Below the pieces are notes generated by a model that was not told where the DNA came from, ran no database searches, and saw only the letters and a program-made list of their open reading frames with translations. The position numbers and the translations under genes were made by a program. A DNA stretch of 64,000 bases from Glutamicibacter ardleyensis (GTDB lineage: Bacteria; Actinomycetota; Actinomycetes; Actinomycetales; Micrococcaceae), in contig NZ_BMKX01000002.1 of NCBI RefSeq assembly GCF_014644555.1, positions 62,001-126,000 on the forward strand, given 5' to 3'. This document shows, piece by piece, positions 1-7,822 of this stretch (positions are counted from its first letter, which is position 1; every line of letters begins with the position of its first letter).

Positions 1-150
1 TTTCGAGATCCGGTGAGTGATCACGTCTGCGTTAAGGCGCTAACGACGCTTGCCTACTTCGATCCCGTGGCCGGTCGAGTGCAGAGGCTCAGTAGCGACG
101 AGCGGAGTTCGCTGGCCACGATGGAAGGTGTTTCGACATTTGTGCGGTAA
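1..150 (+). CDS. C-terminal end of an unidentified protein (partial)
   Basis: An open frame runs from the first base of the window to a TAA at 148-150 and gives 49 residues ending ...GVSTFVR. The beginning lies outside the window. The composition (mixed charged and hydrophobic, no low complexity) fits a real protein tail, but I recognise no domain. It is followed by 63 bases of AT-richer DNA before the next gene, which has its own ribosome-binding site. Confidence 0.45.
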   Translation, partial: FRDPVSDHVCVKALTTLAYFDPVAGRVQRLSSDERSSLATMEGVSTFVR

Positions 151-213
151 ACATTCAACGACTAATCAAATAGGATAGATGTATCTAGCCTTATTCGATG
201 GGGGAGTGGTTTT

Positions 214-1065
214 GTGGCACGACCAGAAGGTGTGCGTCCAGTGCGCCCACAGGTAGTTTTGCAGGTTGTTAAGCGTCAACAAATTTCTGATCATCTAGTG
301 CGTCTCACCTTTGGTGGTCCTGGATATGAAAATTTTGTTGATAAGTCGGCAACTGACCGTTATATCAAGATACTTTTTGCGAAGCCAGAGCTTGGCTTAA
401 CGCCTCCCTATGACTTGGATGCGCTGCGTGAACACTTGCCGGGTGAAGACCTTCCGGTGCGAAGAACTTATACGGTACGCCGTTCGGATGCCGAATCACG
501 CACCATAGAGGTTGACTTTGTGGTGCATGGAAGTGATGGTTTGGCGGGACCTTGGGCTCGCGATGCCCAGATTGGCGATTCGGTCTGCTTCTCGGGGCCA
601 GGCGGTATGTTCGCACCGCAAAGCGACTTCGATTTTCACTTGTTTGCTGGCGATGAAACGGCAATCCCCGCTATTGCGGCATCTCTTGAGGCCATGGAAG
701 AAGGCATGGTTGGACAGGTGCTTATAGAAGTTGCGGATGCGGGGGACGAAATTGAACTCTCGGCGCCAAGCGGCGTGGGAATTCGTTGGATTCATCGTGG
801 CGCTGAATTCACTCCAGAATCATCGATCTTAGAGCCTGAAGTACGCCAGTTTCCTTGGCCTGCAGGGCGAGTGCAGGTGTTTGCGCACGGTGAGCGAGAA
901 GTGGTGAAAGCCTTGCGTTCCTACTTTTATGATGAACGTGGCGTGGACAGGCGAGACATGTCATTGTCGGCGTACTGGGCCTATGGTCGCGCCGAGGATG
1001 CTTTCCAAGCAGAAAAGCGATCGCCGGTCGGACAGATTTTTGACGAGCCGCAGGCTTCTAAATAA
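214..1065 (+). CDS. siderophore-interacting protein (FAD-dependent ferric-siderophore reductase family)
   Basis: This 283-residue protein matches the SIP/ViuB family: cytoplasmic NAD(P)H:flavin enzymes that reduce imported ferric siderophores to release iron. The N-terminal half is a ferredoxin-reductase-like FAD domain with the RxYTVR signature (RRTYTVRR, about residue 85). The C-terminal half is the SIP domain with a GDETAIPA stretch, the AHGERE segment and the closing YWAYGRAED motif. Length is usual. The start is GTG at 214, chosen because GGGGAG lies at 201-206 at good spacing. No transporter gene is adjacent. Iron-dependent control is expected for the family; a short palindrome lies downstream (1105-1118) rather than upstream. 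Confidence 0.9.
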   Translation: MARPEGVRPVRPQVVLQVVKRQQISDHLVRLTFGGPGYENFVDKSATDRYIKILFAKPELGLTPPYDLDALREHLPGEDLPVRRTYTVRRSDAESRTIEVDFVVHGSDGLAGPWARDAQIGDSVCFSGPGGMFAPQSDFDFHLFAGDETAIPAIAASLEAMEEGMVGQVLIEVADAGDEIELSAPSGVGIRWIHRGAEFTPESSILEPEVRQFPWPAGRVQVFAHGEREVVKALRSYFYDERGVDRRDMSLSAYWAYGRAEDAFQAEKRSPVGQIFDEPQASK

Positions 1066-1104
1066 ACGCATGACGCGACTGGTGGAAGTAAAGACCTTAC
1101 GTCA

Positions 1105-1118
1105 TTAGGTATGCCTAA
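1105..1118. promoter_or_regulatory. palindrome TTAGGTATGCCTAA, DtxR/IdeR-like half-site pair
   Basis: A 14-bp inverted repeat (TTAGG-n4-CCTAA). The arms equal the TTAGG/CCTAA ends of the actinobacterial iron-box family, but the spacing is shorter than the usual 19-bp box. Further TTAGG motifs occur at 1134 and near 1159. It lies after a siderophore reductase gene and before no obvious gene, so its target is unclear. Confidence 0.35.
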
Positions 1119-1188
1119 AGATTAATTTGATAAATTAGGCGACTACACCTTGACCTTATTAGGTCTCTATCAGGTAAGCTGAGATCAA

Positions 1189-1218
1189 CGCCTTCTTCGT
1201 GTGTGGTCGAAGAAGGCG
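1189..1218. terminator. 11-bp perfect hairpin, possible terminator
   Basis: CGCCTTCTTCG at 1189-1199 pairs exactly with CGAAGAAGGCG at 1208-1218 around an 8-base loop. There is no clear T-run on either side, so this may be a weak terminator or the 3' hairpin of a small transcript. Confidence 0.45.
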
Positions 1219-1340
1219 AACAAAAAGCTTGCATCGGTCGTTTGGAATTACTAGCACGGACTGCTCACCGTGGCGGTACCAAATACACCGAAAAAGCGAA
1301 TAATGTGGAGCGCCTGAATTGCTCATTCAGACGAACCCAA

Positions 1341-1388
1341 AACTGAGACATGCCGAGAACGTTCTTCGAGGCATGTCTCAGTTTTTCT
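1341..1388. terminator. strong bidirectional terminator
   Basis: AACTGAGACATGCC (1341-1354) pairs perfectly with GGCATGTCTCAGTT (1370-1383), and TTTTT follows on the plus strand. The stem overlaps the stop codon of the minus-strand alkA-like gene (1378-1380), so it can end transcription from both sides. Confidence 0.85.
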
Positions 1389-2223
1389 TTGCATCCAGAG
1401 CCCAAAGTAAAACGGTGGCTAGTGATCCGGCACCATCGGGGATTTGAAGTGTGTCGTTGTGCTTGACCCCTAGCGCGGTCAATGACCGTTTTACCACTAG
1501 ATCCGTCCGGAGAAAGATGGAATTCTGCCTCAGCCCGCGTAACGCCACGTAATCACGTGTCCAAGGGCCGACGCCTTTCAGCGTCTGTAAATCGTCGAGA
1601 AAATTCTCCTGGTTCGCGGCCAAGTATTGCCCAGTGTGGACATACCAATGAGCAACACGTTGTACGGTTTGTGCGCGCGATAATGGGCAGCGGATTATTT
1701 GTTGCAGTTCTTCGGCCGTATGTTCGGAGGTGCTAAGTGCATCAGGAAATACGTGAAGACCGCACTCGTGAAGTTGACCGATTTCTTGGACATAACGAGT
1801 TGCCAAGGTGCGGGCTGCGCTTGTTGATATTTGCTGCCCTAGGACAGTAGTCATCAAAGCCTCAAAAAGATCTGGATAGCCGATGAGTCGTAGGTGAGGG
1901 AACCGTTGAACTGCAGGCTTTAGTGCGTCGAGAGTTTCTAGTTTCGCGTAGTCTTGCTGTTGGGCCTGCTCTAGCCCCAACCAACTATTGATAATTTTTA
2001 CGAGCTCAGTTTGTAACCTCTGCGGGGCCTGAGTCTCAACGGTTATCTCGGTGGCGCTGAACCATAGCTTAGTTGCGTAGCAATCACGGCCAAGTCGTAG
2101 CACCCGTTTGATGGTCGCCTCACGAAAATCTAATATCTCTTGATTTGCCAACGAATGCACCTTGAGAACCGAGAGCGTATGCGCGATATCCAGTACCCCT
2201 GATACTGGCAACGTGAAAATCAT
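1378..2223 (-). CDS. alkA: DNA-3-methyladenine glycosylase II family (AlkA-like, HhH-GPD)
   Basis: A 281-residue base-excision-repair glycosylase of the HhH-GPD superfamily, expected to remove alkylated purines from DNA. The AlkA-type N-terminal domain spans about residues 1-95. The helical core includes GQQIS (about 130) and the helix-hairpin-helix motif LKGVGPWTRDY (about 215), followed by LRTDLVV, whose Asp is at the usual catalytic position. The ATG start lies immediately after the TAG stop of tag (TAG-ATG), so the two glycosylases form a two-gene repair operon. It ends inside the terminator at 1341-1388. Confidence 0.85.
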   Translation of the reverse strand: MIFTLPVSGVLDIAHTLSVLKVHSLANQEILDFREATIKRVLRLGRDCYATKLWFSATEITVETQAPQRLQTELVKIINSWLGLEQAQQQDYAKLETLDALKPAVQRFPHLRLIGYPDLFEALMTTVLGQQISTSAARTLATRYVQEIGQLHECGLHVFPDALSTSEHTAEELQQIIRCPLSRAQTVQRVAHWYVHTGQYLAANQENFLDDLQTLKGVGPWTRDYVALRGLRQNSIFLRTDLVVKRSLTALGVKHNDTLQIPDGAGSLATVLLWALDAKKN

Positions 2224-2820
2224 CTATGCCGCCCATATTCCAGAGGACCCACGCCGATGCGAACCGACTAGATGCGTGTCGACTATGCCCACTGCTTCCA
2301 TGAGGGCGAACATGGTTGTGGGACCAACAAACTTAAATCCACGCTTTTTTAATGCGTTAGCTAGCGCTTTTGACTCAATGCTCTGAGTCGGGATTTCGGT
2401 ATAGGTCGTCGGCTCGGGGGTGGAATCGGGTTTGAAAGACCAGATGAATTCGGACAAGCCGCCAGACTTGCGTAAATCGAGTGTTGCCTGGGCGTTGTTG
2501 ATGGTGGCGCGGATCTTGAGTTTATTTCGCACGATGCCAGGATTGCTCATGAGTCGCTGATAATCATGCTCGGTAAACCCGGCAACCAGTTGCGGGTCGA
2601 AGTCGCAGAAAGCGGCGCGAAAATTTTCTCGTTTGGCCAGAATTGTCGACCAAGACAAGCCCGATTGGAAACCTTCTAAGCAAAGGCGTTCGAAGAGCGC
2701 CTGTTCTCCGGTGACTGGCATACCCCACTCGGAGTCGTAATAATCGCGGAGCATCGCATTGGTCGAAGCCCAAAATGGGCGCGCGAGACCATCTACGCCA
2801 ATGACTAGATCTTCACTCAT
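2224..2820 (-). CDS. tag: DNA-3-methyladenine glycosylase I
   Basis: Excises 3-methyladenine from DNA. Tag-family features in order: RPFWAS and YYDSEWGMP near the N-terminus, FERLCLEGFQSGLSW, the NPGIVRNKLKI segment, FKFVGPTTMFALMEAVG and the final VDTHLVGSHR region. I prefer the ATG at 2820 (MSEDL), which gives 198 residues; the frame stays open to a GTG at 2862, but family members start close to this point. It is upstream of and abuts the AlkA-like gene. The divergent ArsR gene begins 82 bp away. Confidence 0.9.
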   Translation of the reverse strand: MSEDLVIGVDGLARPFWASTNAMLRDYYDSEWGMPVTGEQALFERLCLEGFQSGLSWSTILAKRENFRAAFCDFDPQLVAGFTEHDYQRLMSNPGIVRNKLKIRATINNAQATLDLRKSGGLSEFIWSFKPDSTPEPTTYTEIPTQSIESKALANALKKRGFKFVGPTTMFALMEAVGIVDTHLVGSHRRGSSGIWAA

Positions 2821-2902
2821 CCTTTCATCTTGCCACTTTCGGGCTGCATGAGATGGCGTCACATTAATCGCTAAAGGCGAGCTTCTGGGATACCATCGTC
2901 AG

Positions 2903-3274
2903 ATGGCGATGATAATGTCAGTTGACGATGCAGCAGATCAGGCAACACAGCGCAAAAAAATGGCCGCGCTATTTCATGCGCTGGCCGACCCTACTCGGCT
3001 GCTCATCCTGGAACACCTTAAAACTGGCGAGCACAAAGTCAAAGAGCTCACCGAACACCTGGGGCTGGCCCAAAGCACCGTCAGCGCACATTTAGCCTGC
3101 CTGCGCGAAAGCGATTTAGTCTCCGTACGCACTCAAGGCAGGGCCAGCCTTTATTCACGAACAGAAAGCACACAACTTTCTTTGCTCCTCACCCAAGCGG
3201 TGGCATTGGCAAGCGTCACCGGCAGTGAACATCATTGGCATGAAGAGCACCCGAATCAGCCAGAGGAGGTCTAA
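2903..3274 (+). CDS. ArsR/SmtB-family metal-responsive repressor
   Basis: A 123-residue winged-helix repressor. MAALFHALADPTRLLILEHL, then VKELTEHLGLAQSTVSAHLACL (recognition helix) and the wing VRTQGRASLYS give a clear ArsR fold. The C-terminal tail is rich in His and acidic residues (HHWHEEH), a likely metal-sensing site of the alpha-5 kind. It is separated by 2 bp from a CDF exporter, so it most likely represses its own operon until zinc, cobalt or a similar ion is in excess. The start could also be one of the in-frame ATGs at 2909 or 2915. No single clear operator palindrome is visible. Confidence 0.88.
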   Translation: MAMIMSVDDAADQATQRKKMAALFHALADPTRLLILEHLKTGEHKVKELTEHLGLAQSTVSAHLACLRESDLVSVRTQGRASLYSRTESTQLSLLLTQAVALASVTGSEHHWHEEHPNQPEEV

Positions 3275-3276
3275 CC

Positions 3277-4209
3277 ATGGCACACGATCACGGGTCTGGG
3301 CACGGGCATAGTCATGACCACTCGACGGTGAACCGCACCAGGCTTACCTGGGCATTCGTCATTACTGCAACCATTCTGGTCGCCGAGGTGGTCGGTGCGT
3401 TGCTGACAAATTCGTTGGCATTGCTTGTTGATGCGGCGCACATGCTGACTGATTCATTCGGACTATTACTCGCCTTGACCGCGGCTAACCTTGTCTTGCG
3501 AAAACCAACGCTCAAACGCACTTGGGGGTTCCGCCGAGCCGAGGTGCTCTCCGCGACCGTGCAGTCTGCGCTGTTACTTGCTGTCGGAATCTACGCAGCA
3601 GTCGACGCGGTGCGCCGGCTCTTTATACCGACACAAGTACACGCTGAAGGGCTGCTCATCTTCGGCATCATCGGCCTGGTTGGAAACCTCATTGCCATGT
3701 GGATTATCTCCGGTGGACGCGAAGCAAACCTGAATATGCGTGCAGCGTTTCTTGAAGTACTCAATGATGCTTTGGGGTCGGTTGCGGTCATCATTGCCGC
3801 GCTAGTAATCCATTTCACTGGCTGGACGAGTGCCGACTCGGTCGCCGCGATCGTCATCGCAGCATTGATCGTGCCACGAGCGGTTAAACTACTGGGCGAG
3901 ACCACACATATTTTGCTTGAATCGACTCCGCGAGGGTTGGATCTGGAAGCTGTTCGGGCGCACTTGGAACAACAGGGCGGAGTGATCGCGGTCCACGATC
4001 TCCATGCTAGCCAGATTGCGTCAAACCTGCCGGTACTGACCGCGCACATCGTTGCCGAAGACCGAATGTTTACCGCCGGCGCCACGGGCCAACTACTTCG
4101 CGATCTGCAGCAATGTGTTGCCGACCATTTTGAGGTAAGTATTGAGCATTCAACTTTCCAAATTGAACCGAAAAGCCACCGAGACTCGTCGTATCACTCG
4201 CAATGCTAG
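3277..4209 (+). CDS. cation diffusion facilitator exporter (CzcD/ZitB-like)
   Basis: A 310-residue CDF antiporter that should export divalent metal across the membrane in exchange for protons. It has a His/Asp-rich N-terminus (HDHGSGHGHSHDH), six predicted membrane segments, and a cytoplasmic C-terminal domain (about residues 215-300). The TM2 site is intact (H55xxxD59 in AAHMLTD). At the TM5 site the usual HxxxD is ExxxD (E160, D164 in LEVLNDALGS), which may change metal preference. AGGAGG lies 8 bases before the ATG. It is the second gene of an ArsR-CDF operon, with a 2-bp gap. Confidence 0.9.
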   Translation: MAHDHGSGHGHSHDHSTVNRTRLTWAFVITATILVAEVVGALLTNSLALLVDAAHMLTDSFGLLLALTAANLVLRKPTLKRTWGFRRAEVLSATVQSALLLAVGIYAAVDAVRRLFIPTQVHAEGLLIFGIIGLVGNLIAMWIISGGREANLNMRAAFLEVLNDALGSVAVIIAALVIHFTGWTSADSVAAIVIAALIVPRAVKLLGETTHILLESTPRGLDLEAVRAHLEQQGGVIAVHDLHASQIASNLPVLTAHIVAEDRMFTAGATGQLLRDLQQCVADHFEVSIEHSTFQIEPKSHRDSSYHSQC

Positions 4210-4321
4210 CGGCTGTAAATGCTAGATGTTGAGTTAAGACCATGCGTTCTCATCCCTGGGTATGATTTGCCTACCGAAGATACAGACCTTCTGGCCGATC
4301 CTGAATTGGCTAGGAGATTTA

Positions 4322-4327
4322 TATAAT
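4322..4327 (+). promoter_or_regulatory. candidate -10 element TATAAT for the ABC transporter operon
   Basis: A perfect TATAAT ends 6 bases before the ATG at 4334. AGGAGA at 4312-4317 is too far away (16 bases) to serve as ribosome-binding site, so the message may be leaderless, starting at or near the A of the ATG. No clear -35 hexamer. Confidence 0.45.
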
Positions 4328-4333
4328 TGAGTC

Positions 4334-5083
4334 ATGACATCAGAAACGCACCAAGTAACCGACTACGCAGTTCAAGCGCGAGGACTTACTAAAACCTATG
4401 GGCACGACAGCACCCGAGTAGAGGCACTACGCGGAGTTGACGTGGCATTTGCTCGCTCACGCTTTACTGCCATCATGGGGCCCTCCGGCTCCGGTAAATC
4501 GACCTTGATGCATTGCCTGGCAGGCTTGGACAACGCCGATGCTGGAGAAATCATCATTGGTGGCAAGAACCTCACCGAGCTAAATGATGATCAGTTAACC
4601 ACCATGCGCCGTGAACAGATCGGCTTCGTCTTTCAGTCCTTCAACTTGGTTCCCACGCTTAATGCCAAAGACAACATCCTGCTTCCATTGTCGTTAGCCG
4701 GCAAAAAGCACGATCGTTCATGGTTCAATGTGGTCATCGATGCGCTGGGCTTACGCGACCGTCTCACACACAAACCACATGAGCTTTCCGGTGGTCAGCA
4801 ACAACGTGTAGCGGTGGCCCGAGCCCTGCTCACTCGCCCAGAGGTAGTCTTTGGCGATGAACCTACCGGAAATCTGGATTCCCGCACCGGCGCGGAAGTG
4901 CTCTCCTTGATGCGCACCTCGACCCGTGAAATGGGACAAACCATCATTATGGTGACCCACGACCCGGCAGCAGCATCCTACGCTGACACCGTGTTGCTTA
5001 TGAAGGATGGAACCCTCGTCGGTTCTCTAGAAAATCCCACCGTCGCCAGCGTCACCGAGGCACTCGCCTCCCTAGCGGAGTAG
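4334..5083 (+). CDS. ABC transporter ATP-binding protein (MacB/LolD type)
   Basis: A 249-residue ATPase. Walker A GPSGSGKST (about 52-60), Q-loop VFQSFNLVPT, signature LSGGQQQRVAVARAL, Walker B VVFGDEPTGNLDS and the H-loop VTHD are all present. The GNLDSRTG ending of Walker B is typical of the MacB/LolD group, whose partner permeases have FtsX domains, and such a permease follows 4 bp later. The pair should export lipids, peptides or drugs, or extract lipoproteins; the substrate cannot be told from sequence. Confidence 0.93.
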   Translation: MTSETHQVTDYAVQARGLTKTYGHDSTRVEALRGVDVAFARSRFTAIMGPSGSGKSTLMHCLAGLDNADAGEIIIGGKNLTELNDDQLTTMRREQIGFVFQSFNLVPTLNAKDNILLPLSLAGKKHDRSWFNVVIDALGLRDRLTHKPHELSGGQQQRVAVARALLTRPEVVFGDEPTGNLDSRTGAEVLSLMRTSTREMGQTIIMVTHDPAAASYADTVLLMKDGTLVGSLENPTVASVTEALASLAE

Positions 5084-5087
5084 GACC

Positions 5088-7574
5088 ATGCTTCAGGTAG
5101 CTTTAGCCAACATCAAAACTTATGCTCGGCGATATATCGCTGTGCTTCTCGCAGTAGCCATTGGTACCGCCTTCCTCGGTGCTACCCTCGCGGTAGATTC
5201 CTCTACTCGTGCAACACTCAAAAACAGCGTCGGCGATGCCTACAAAAACGCCGATTTAGTCGCCTCCGTAGATTGGCAATTGACGCCTGCGGATGCTGAG
5301 ACGAGCAGTCTGACCATGGATGTGGTTCGTGAGGTTCGTAAACTTCCGGACACTTCCGGGGTCTACGGCAACGGTTTCTTCGGCGCGGACCTCCACACCG
5401 GGGAAAACAGCTACAGCGTGATGATGCAGCCGATCTCTCCCGAGCACAAACTTTCGGGTATGACTATGCTTGAAGGCCGCGCTCCACTGGGAGCGGAGGA
5501 AGTGGTTCTCGATGAGAAACATGCAGAGCAAATGGGTGTCTCGATCTCCGATACCGTGGCGGTCACCGCGATGGATGAGGCGAACAAGACGCGTGAACTG
5601 AAGGTGGTCGGGATCGTTGAGACGACCACAGACCCAATGTTTTCTTCCTATGCGCAACTAGCCATGGAAGAAAGCGCCTGGGAGCGACTAGCAGGCAAAG
5701 ATTTTGGAATGAACCTGCTCATGATCGATGCGAAGGGGGACATCGCTCAGACGAAATCCACGATCGCACAGTATTTTAGTGACAAGGGTATGGCTGACGT
5801 GGTGGTCAATACCGCCGACGAGCAGGTGCTGAAAGATGTGGCGAGCATGACCGGTGGAACCGATCAGCTGACCATCATCCTCCTGGTCTTTGCTTTGGTG
5901 GCCTTGGTGGTCACCGGCTTAGTCGTCATGAATACATTCTCGGTAGTTATCGCTCAGCGCACCCGTGAGCTCGCGCTTCTTCGTACTCTTGGCGCAAAAC
6001 GTGCACAGATTCGAAAGTCGGTACTGATCGAGGCGTTGCTGATCGGCATCATTGCTTCGGTAATCGGCATGATGATGGCCATTGCGCTCATGGCTGGGTT
6101 GATCCAGCTATTGCGCAGTTTCGTGCCGGAAATGTCCTACGCAACATTAGCCTTGGACGCACGCGGTATTATCGTTCCGCTCGTAGTCGCAATCCTCATG
6201 ACGGTGTTGGCTGCATGGGTACCTGCACGCCGCGCTATGGGCCTGGCACCGCTTGCGGCGTTGCGTCCATTCGATGCGGCGAGCGTGAAGAATCGTGCGG
6301 GACTAGTTCGAATAATCTTTGGAGCGTTACTTACTTTGGCCGGGGTGGCACTATTGGGCTTCGGAGCGTACAAAGGTGACCTGCTCATCGCTTTTGCCGG
6401 AGGACTGCTTTCTTTCCCAGGCATCCTCATGCTTGCCTCACTGTTTGTCCCTGCCACCGTCTTCGGCGTAGGCAAGTTATTAGCTGGGCGTTCAGTAGCT
6501 GGAAGATTAGCTTCGCTTAACGCAGTTCGAAACCCTGGAAGAACCACCGCGACTGCCACAGCATTGTTGATCGGAGTCACCCTGGTGTCGATGATTATGG
6601 TCGGAGGACAGAGTGCAAAAGCCACGCTCAACGGCAGCATTAGCGGTGAATACCCTATTGATTTGCAAGTACAGCAAGATACGAAAAATAGTGATGAGTT
6701 GGCAGCTAAGCTCGCCAACGTCGAGGGTATTGAATACGCCGCTGCTTACCAAATGCGCACAGTCAATATCGACTTCCTAAACGGTTCGACGAGCGAAGAA
6801 TACGCAATGATCGTTGATCCACAGTCATACTCATCGGTGGTGCTTGACCAAAAGATCGTTCCGAAGGATGGCGAACTGCTCTCCACCTGGTGGCAGAACG
6901 AATCAAAATTTGCCGAAGTGAACGGCAACGAAGTGAAACTGAAAACTACCTCGGCCAGTTTTGTCGAAAATACCTTGACCGAAGCAACAGCAAAGAATCT
7001 GGGAATTTCAGACAAAGACGGAATGTCCGGGGTGGCAATCAAAGTTGACCCATCGCTGTCCAACACGGAAATTAATACGCTGGTGGAGACCATCGCCGAT
7101 GTCGCTAATGTCGAAAACTCTCGGGTCAGCGGAGGCGTCATGGAAAAATTCATGTTCTCCCAGGTTATCGATGTGTTGCTGATGATTGTCTCGGGGCTTC
7201 TAGCTGTAGCCGTGCTCATCGCGTTGATTGGCGTGGCCAACACACTGAGCCTTTCGGTACTTGAGCGAACACGAGAGAACGCACTCCTTCGGGCACTGGG
7301 TCTGAAAAAGAAGCAGTTGCGTTCCATGCTCGCTACTGAAGCAGTACTCATCGGCGGAGTTGCGGCATTATTGGGATTGATCTTGGGCGCCATCTACGGC
7401 CTGCTCGGAGCACATTCGGCCCTGTCCAGTTTGGGAAGCATGCAGTATGAAATCCCGTGGGCTCAGCTGGCAGCAGTTCTAGCTGTGAGCTTGGTTGCGG
7501 CGTTGCTTGCCTCGATTACCCCAGGGCGTCGAGCGGCGAAGCTTTCCCCAGTAGAGGGACTCGCCACCGAATAA
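5088..7574 (+). CDS. ABC transporter permease with two FtsX domains
   Basis: An 828-residue membrane protein. A membrane anchor (about 15-35) is followed by a large extracytoplasmic domain, a first FtsX domain (about 255-390, with RTRELALLRTLGAKRAQ), a middle pair of membrane spans, a second extracytoplasmic domain (about 510-690), and a second FtsX domain (about 695-820, with RTRENALLRALGLKKKQ). This duplicated architecture is standard for actinobacterial MacB-like permeases. It starts 4 bp after the ATPase stop, and the two form the transporter. Confidence 0.92.
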   Translation: MLQVALANIKTYARRYIAVLLAVAIGTAFLGATLAVDSSTRATLKNSVGDAYKNADLVASVDWQLTPADAETSSLTMDVVREVRKLPDTSGVYGNGFFGADLHTGENSYSVMMQPISPEHKLSGMTMLEGRAPLGAEEVVLDEKHAEQMGVSISDTVAVTAMDEANKTRELKVVGIVETTTDPMFSSYAQLAMEESAWERLAGKDFGMNLLMIDAKGDIAQTKSTIAQYFSDKGMADVVVNTADEQVLKDVASMTGGTDQLTIILLVFALVALVVTGLVVMNTFSVVIAQRTRELALLRTLGAKRAQIRKSVLIEALLIGIIASVIGMMMAIALMAGLIQLLRSFVPEMSYATLALDARGIIVPLVVAILMTVLAAWVPARRAMGLAPLAALRPFDAASVKNRAGLVRIIFGALLTLAGVALLGFGAYKGDLLIAFAGGLLSFPGILMLASLFVPATVFGVGKLLAGRSVAGRLASLNAVRNPGRTTATATALLIGVTLVSMIMVGGQSAKATLNGSISGEYPIDLQVQQDTKNSDELAAKLANVEGIEYAAAYQMRTVNIDFLNGSTSEEYAMIVDPQSYSSVVLDQKIVPKDGELLSTWWQNESKFAEVNGNEVKLKTTSASFVENTLTEATAKNLGISDKDGMSGVAIKVDPSLSNTEINTLVETIADVANVENSRVSGGVMEKFMFSQVIDVLLMIVSGLLAVAVLIALIGVANTLSLSVLERTRENALLRALGLKKKQLRSMLATEAVLIGGVAALLGLILGAIYGLLGAHSALSSLGSMQYEIPWAQLAAVLAVSLVAALLASITPGRRAAKLSPVEGLATE

Positions 7575-7589
7575 TAAATGGCGTGCAAA

Positions 7590-7630
7590 AGGGGGCCGGA
7601 TGAGTTGCAAATCAGTTCGCTCGGCCCTCT
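7590..7630 (+). terminator. imperfect hairpin after the ABC permease
   Basis: AGGGGGCCG (7590-7598) can pair with CGGCCCTCT (7622-7630) with one G-T pair and a 23-base loop. No T-run follows. A weaker terminator than the one at 7776-7813. Confidence 0.4.
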
Positions 7631-7775
7631 GCTGACGGATAAGACTATTCGTGCAAACTAGTCACTGTCACGGTGGAATATTGCTAGGTTCGACTGGATA
7701 CAACTGATGATCTACACCTTCGAGTTTCTCTGATTTCAGTGCACCTACGCGAACACCTAACATAGTCAAGGAAGT

Positions 7776-7813
7776 AAAAAGGGAGGCAACGCAATTGCGT
7801 TGCCTCCCTTTTT
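7776..7813. terminator. perfect 38-bp palindromic terminator
   Basis: AAAAAGGGAGGCAACGCAA is followed directly by its exact reverse complement, giving T-runs on both strands. It lies 9 bp beyond the stop of jetC and about 200 bp beyond the ABC permease, and can stop transcription from both directions. It shows that the Jet operon ends at jetC. Confidence 0.92.
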
Positions 7814-7822
7814 CGTCCCTGA

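Larger units (their letters stand above)
1066..1340. other. 312-base intergenic gap (to 1377) between convergent genes
   Basis: No convincing gene. It holds an AT-rich stretch with three TTAGG motifs, one of them in the palindrome at 1105-1118, then a hairpin at 1189-1218, then the strong terminator at 1341-1388. A promoter-like stretch followed by a hairpin would suit a small RNA, but I cannot identify a clean -35/-10 pair. Confidence 0.35.
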
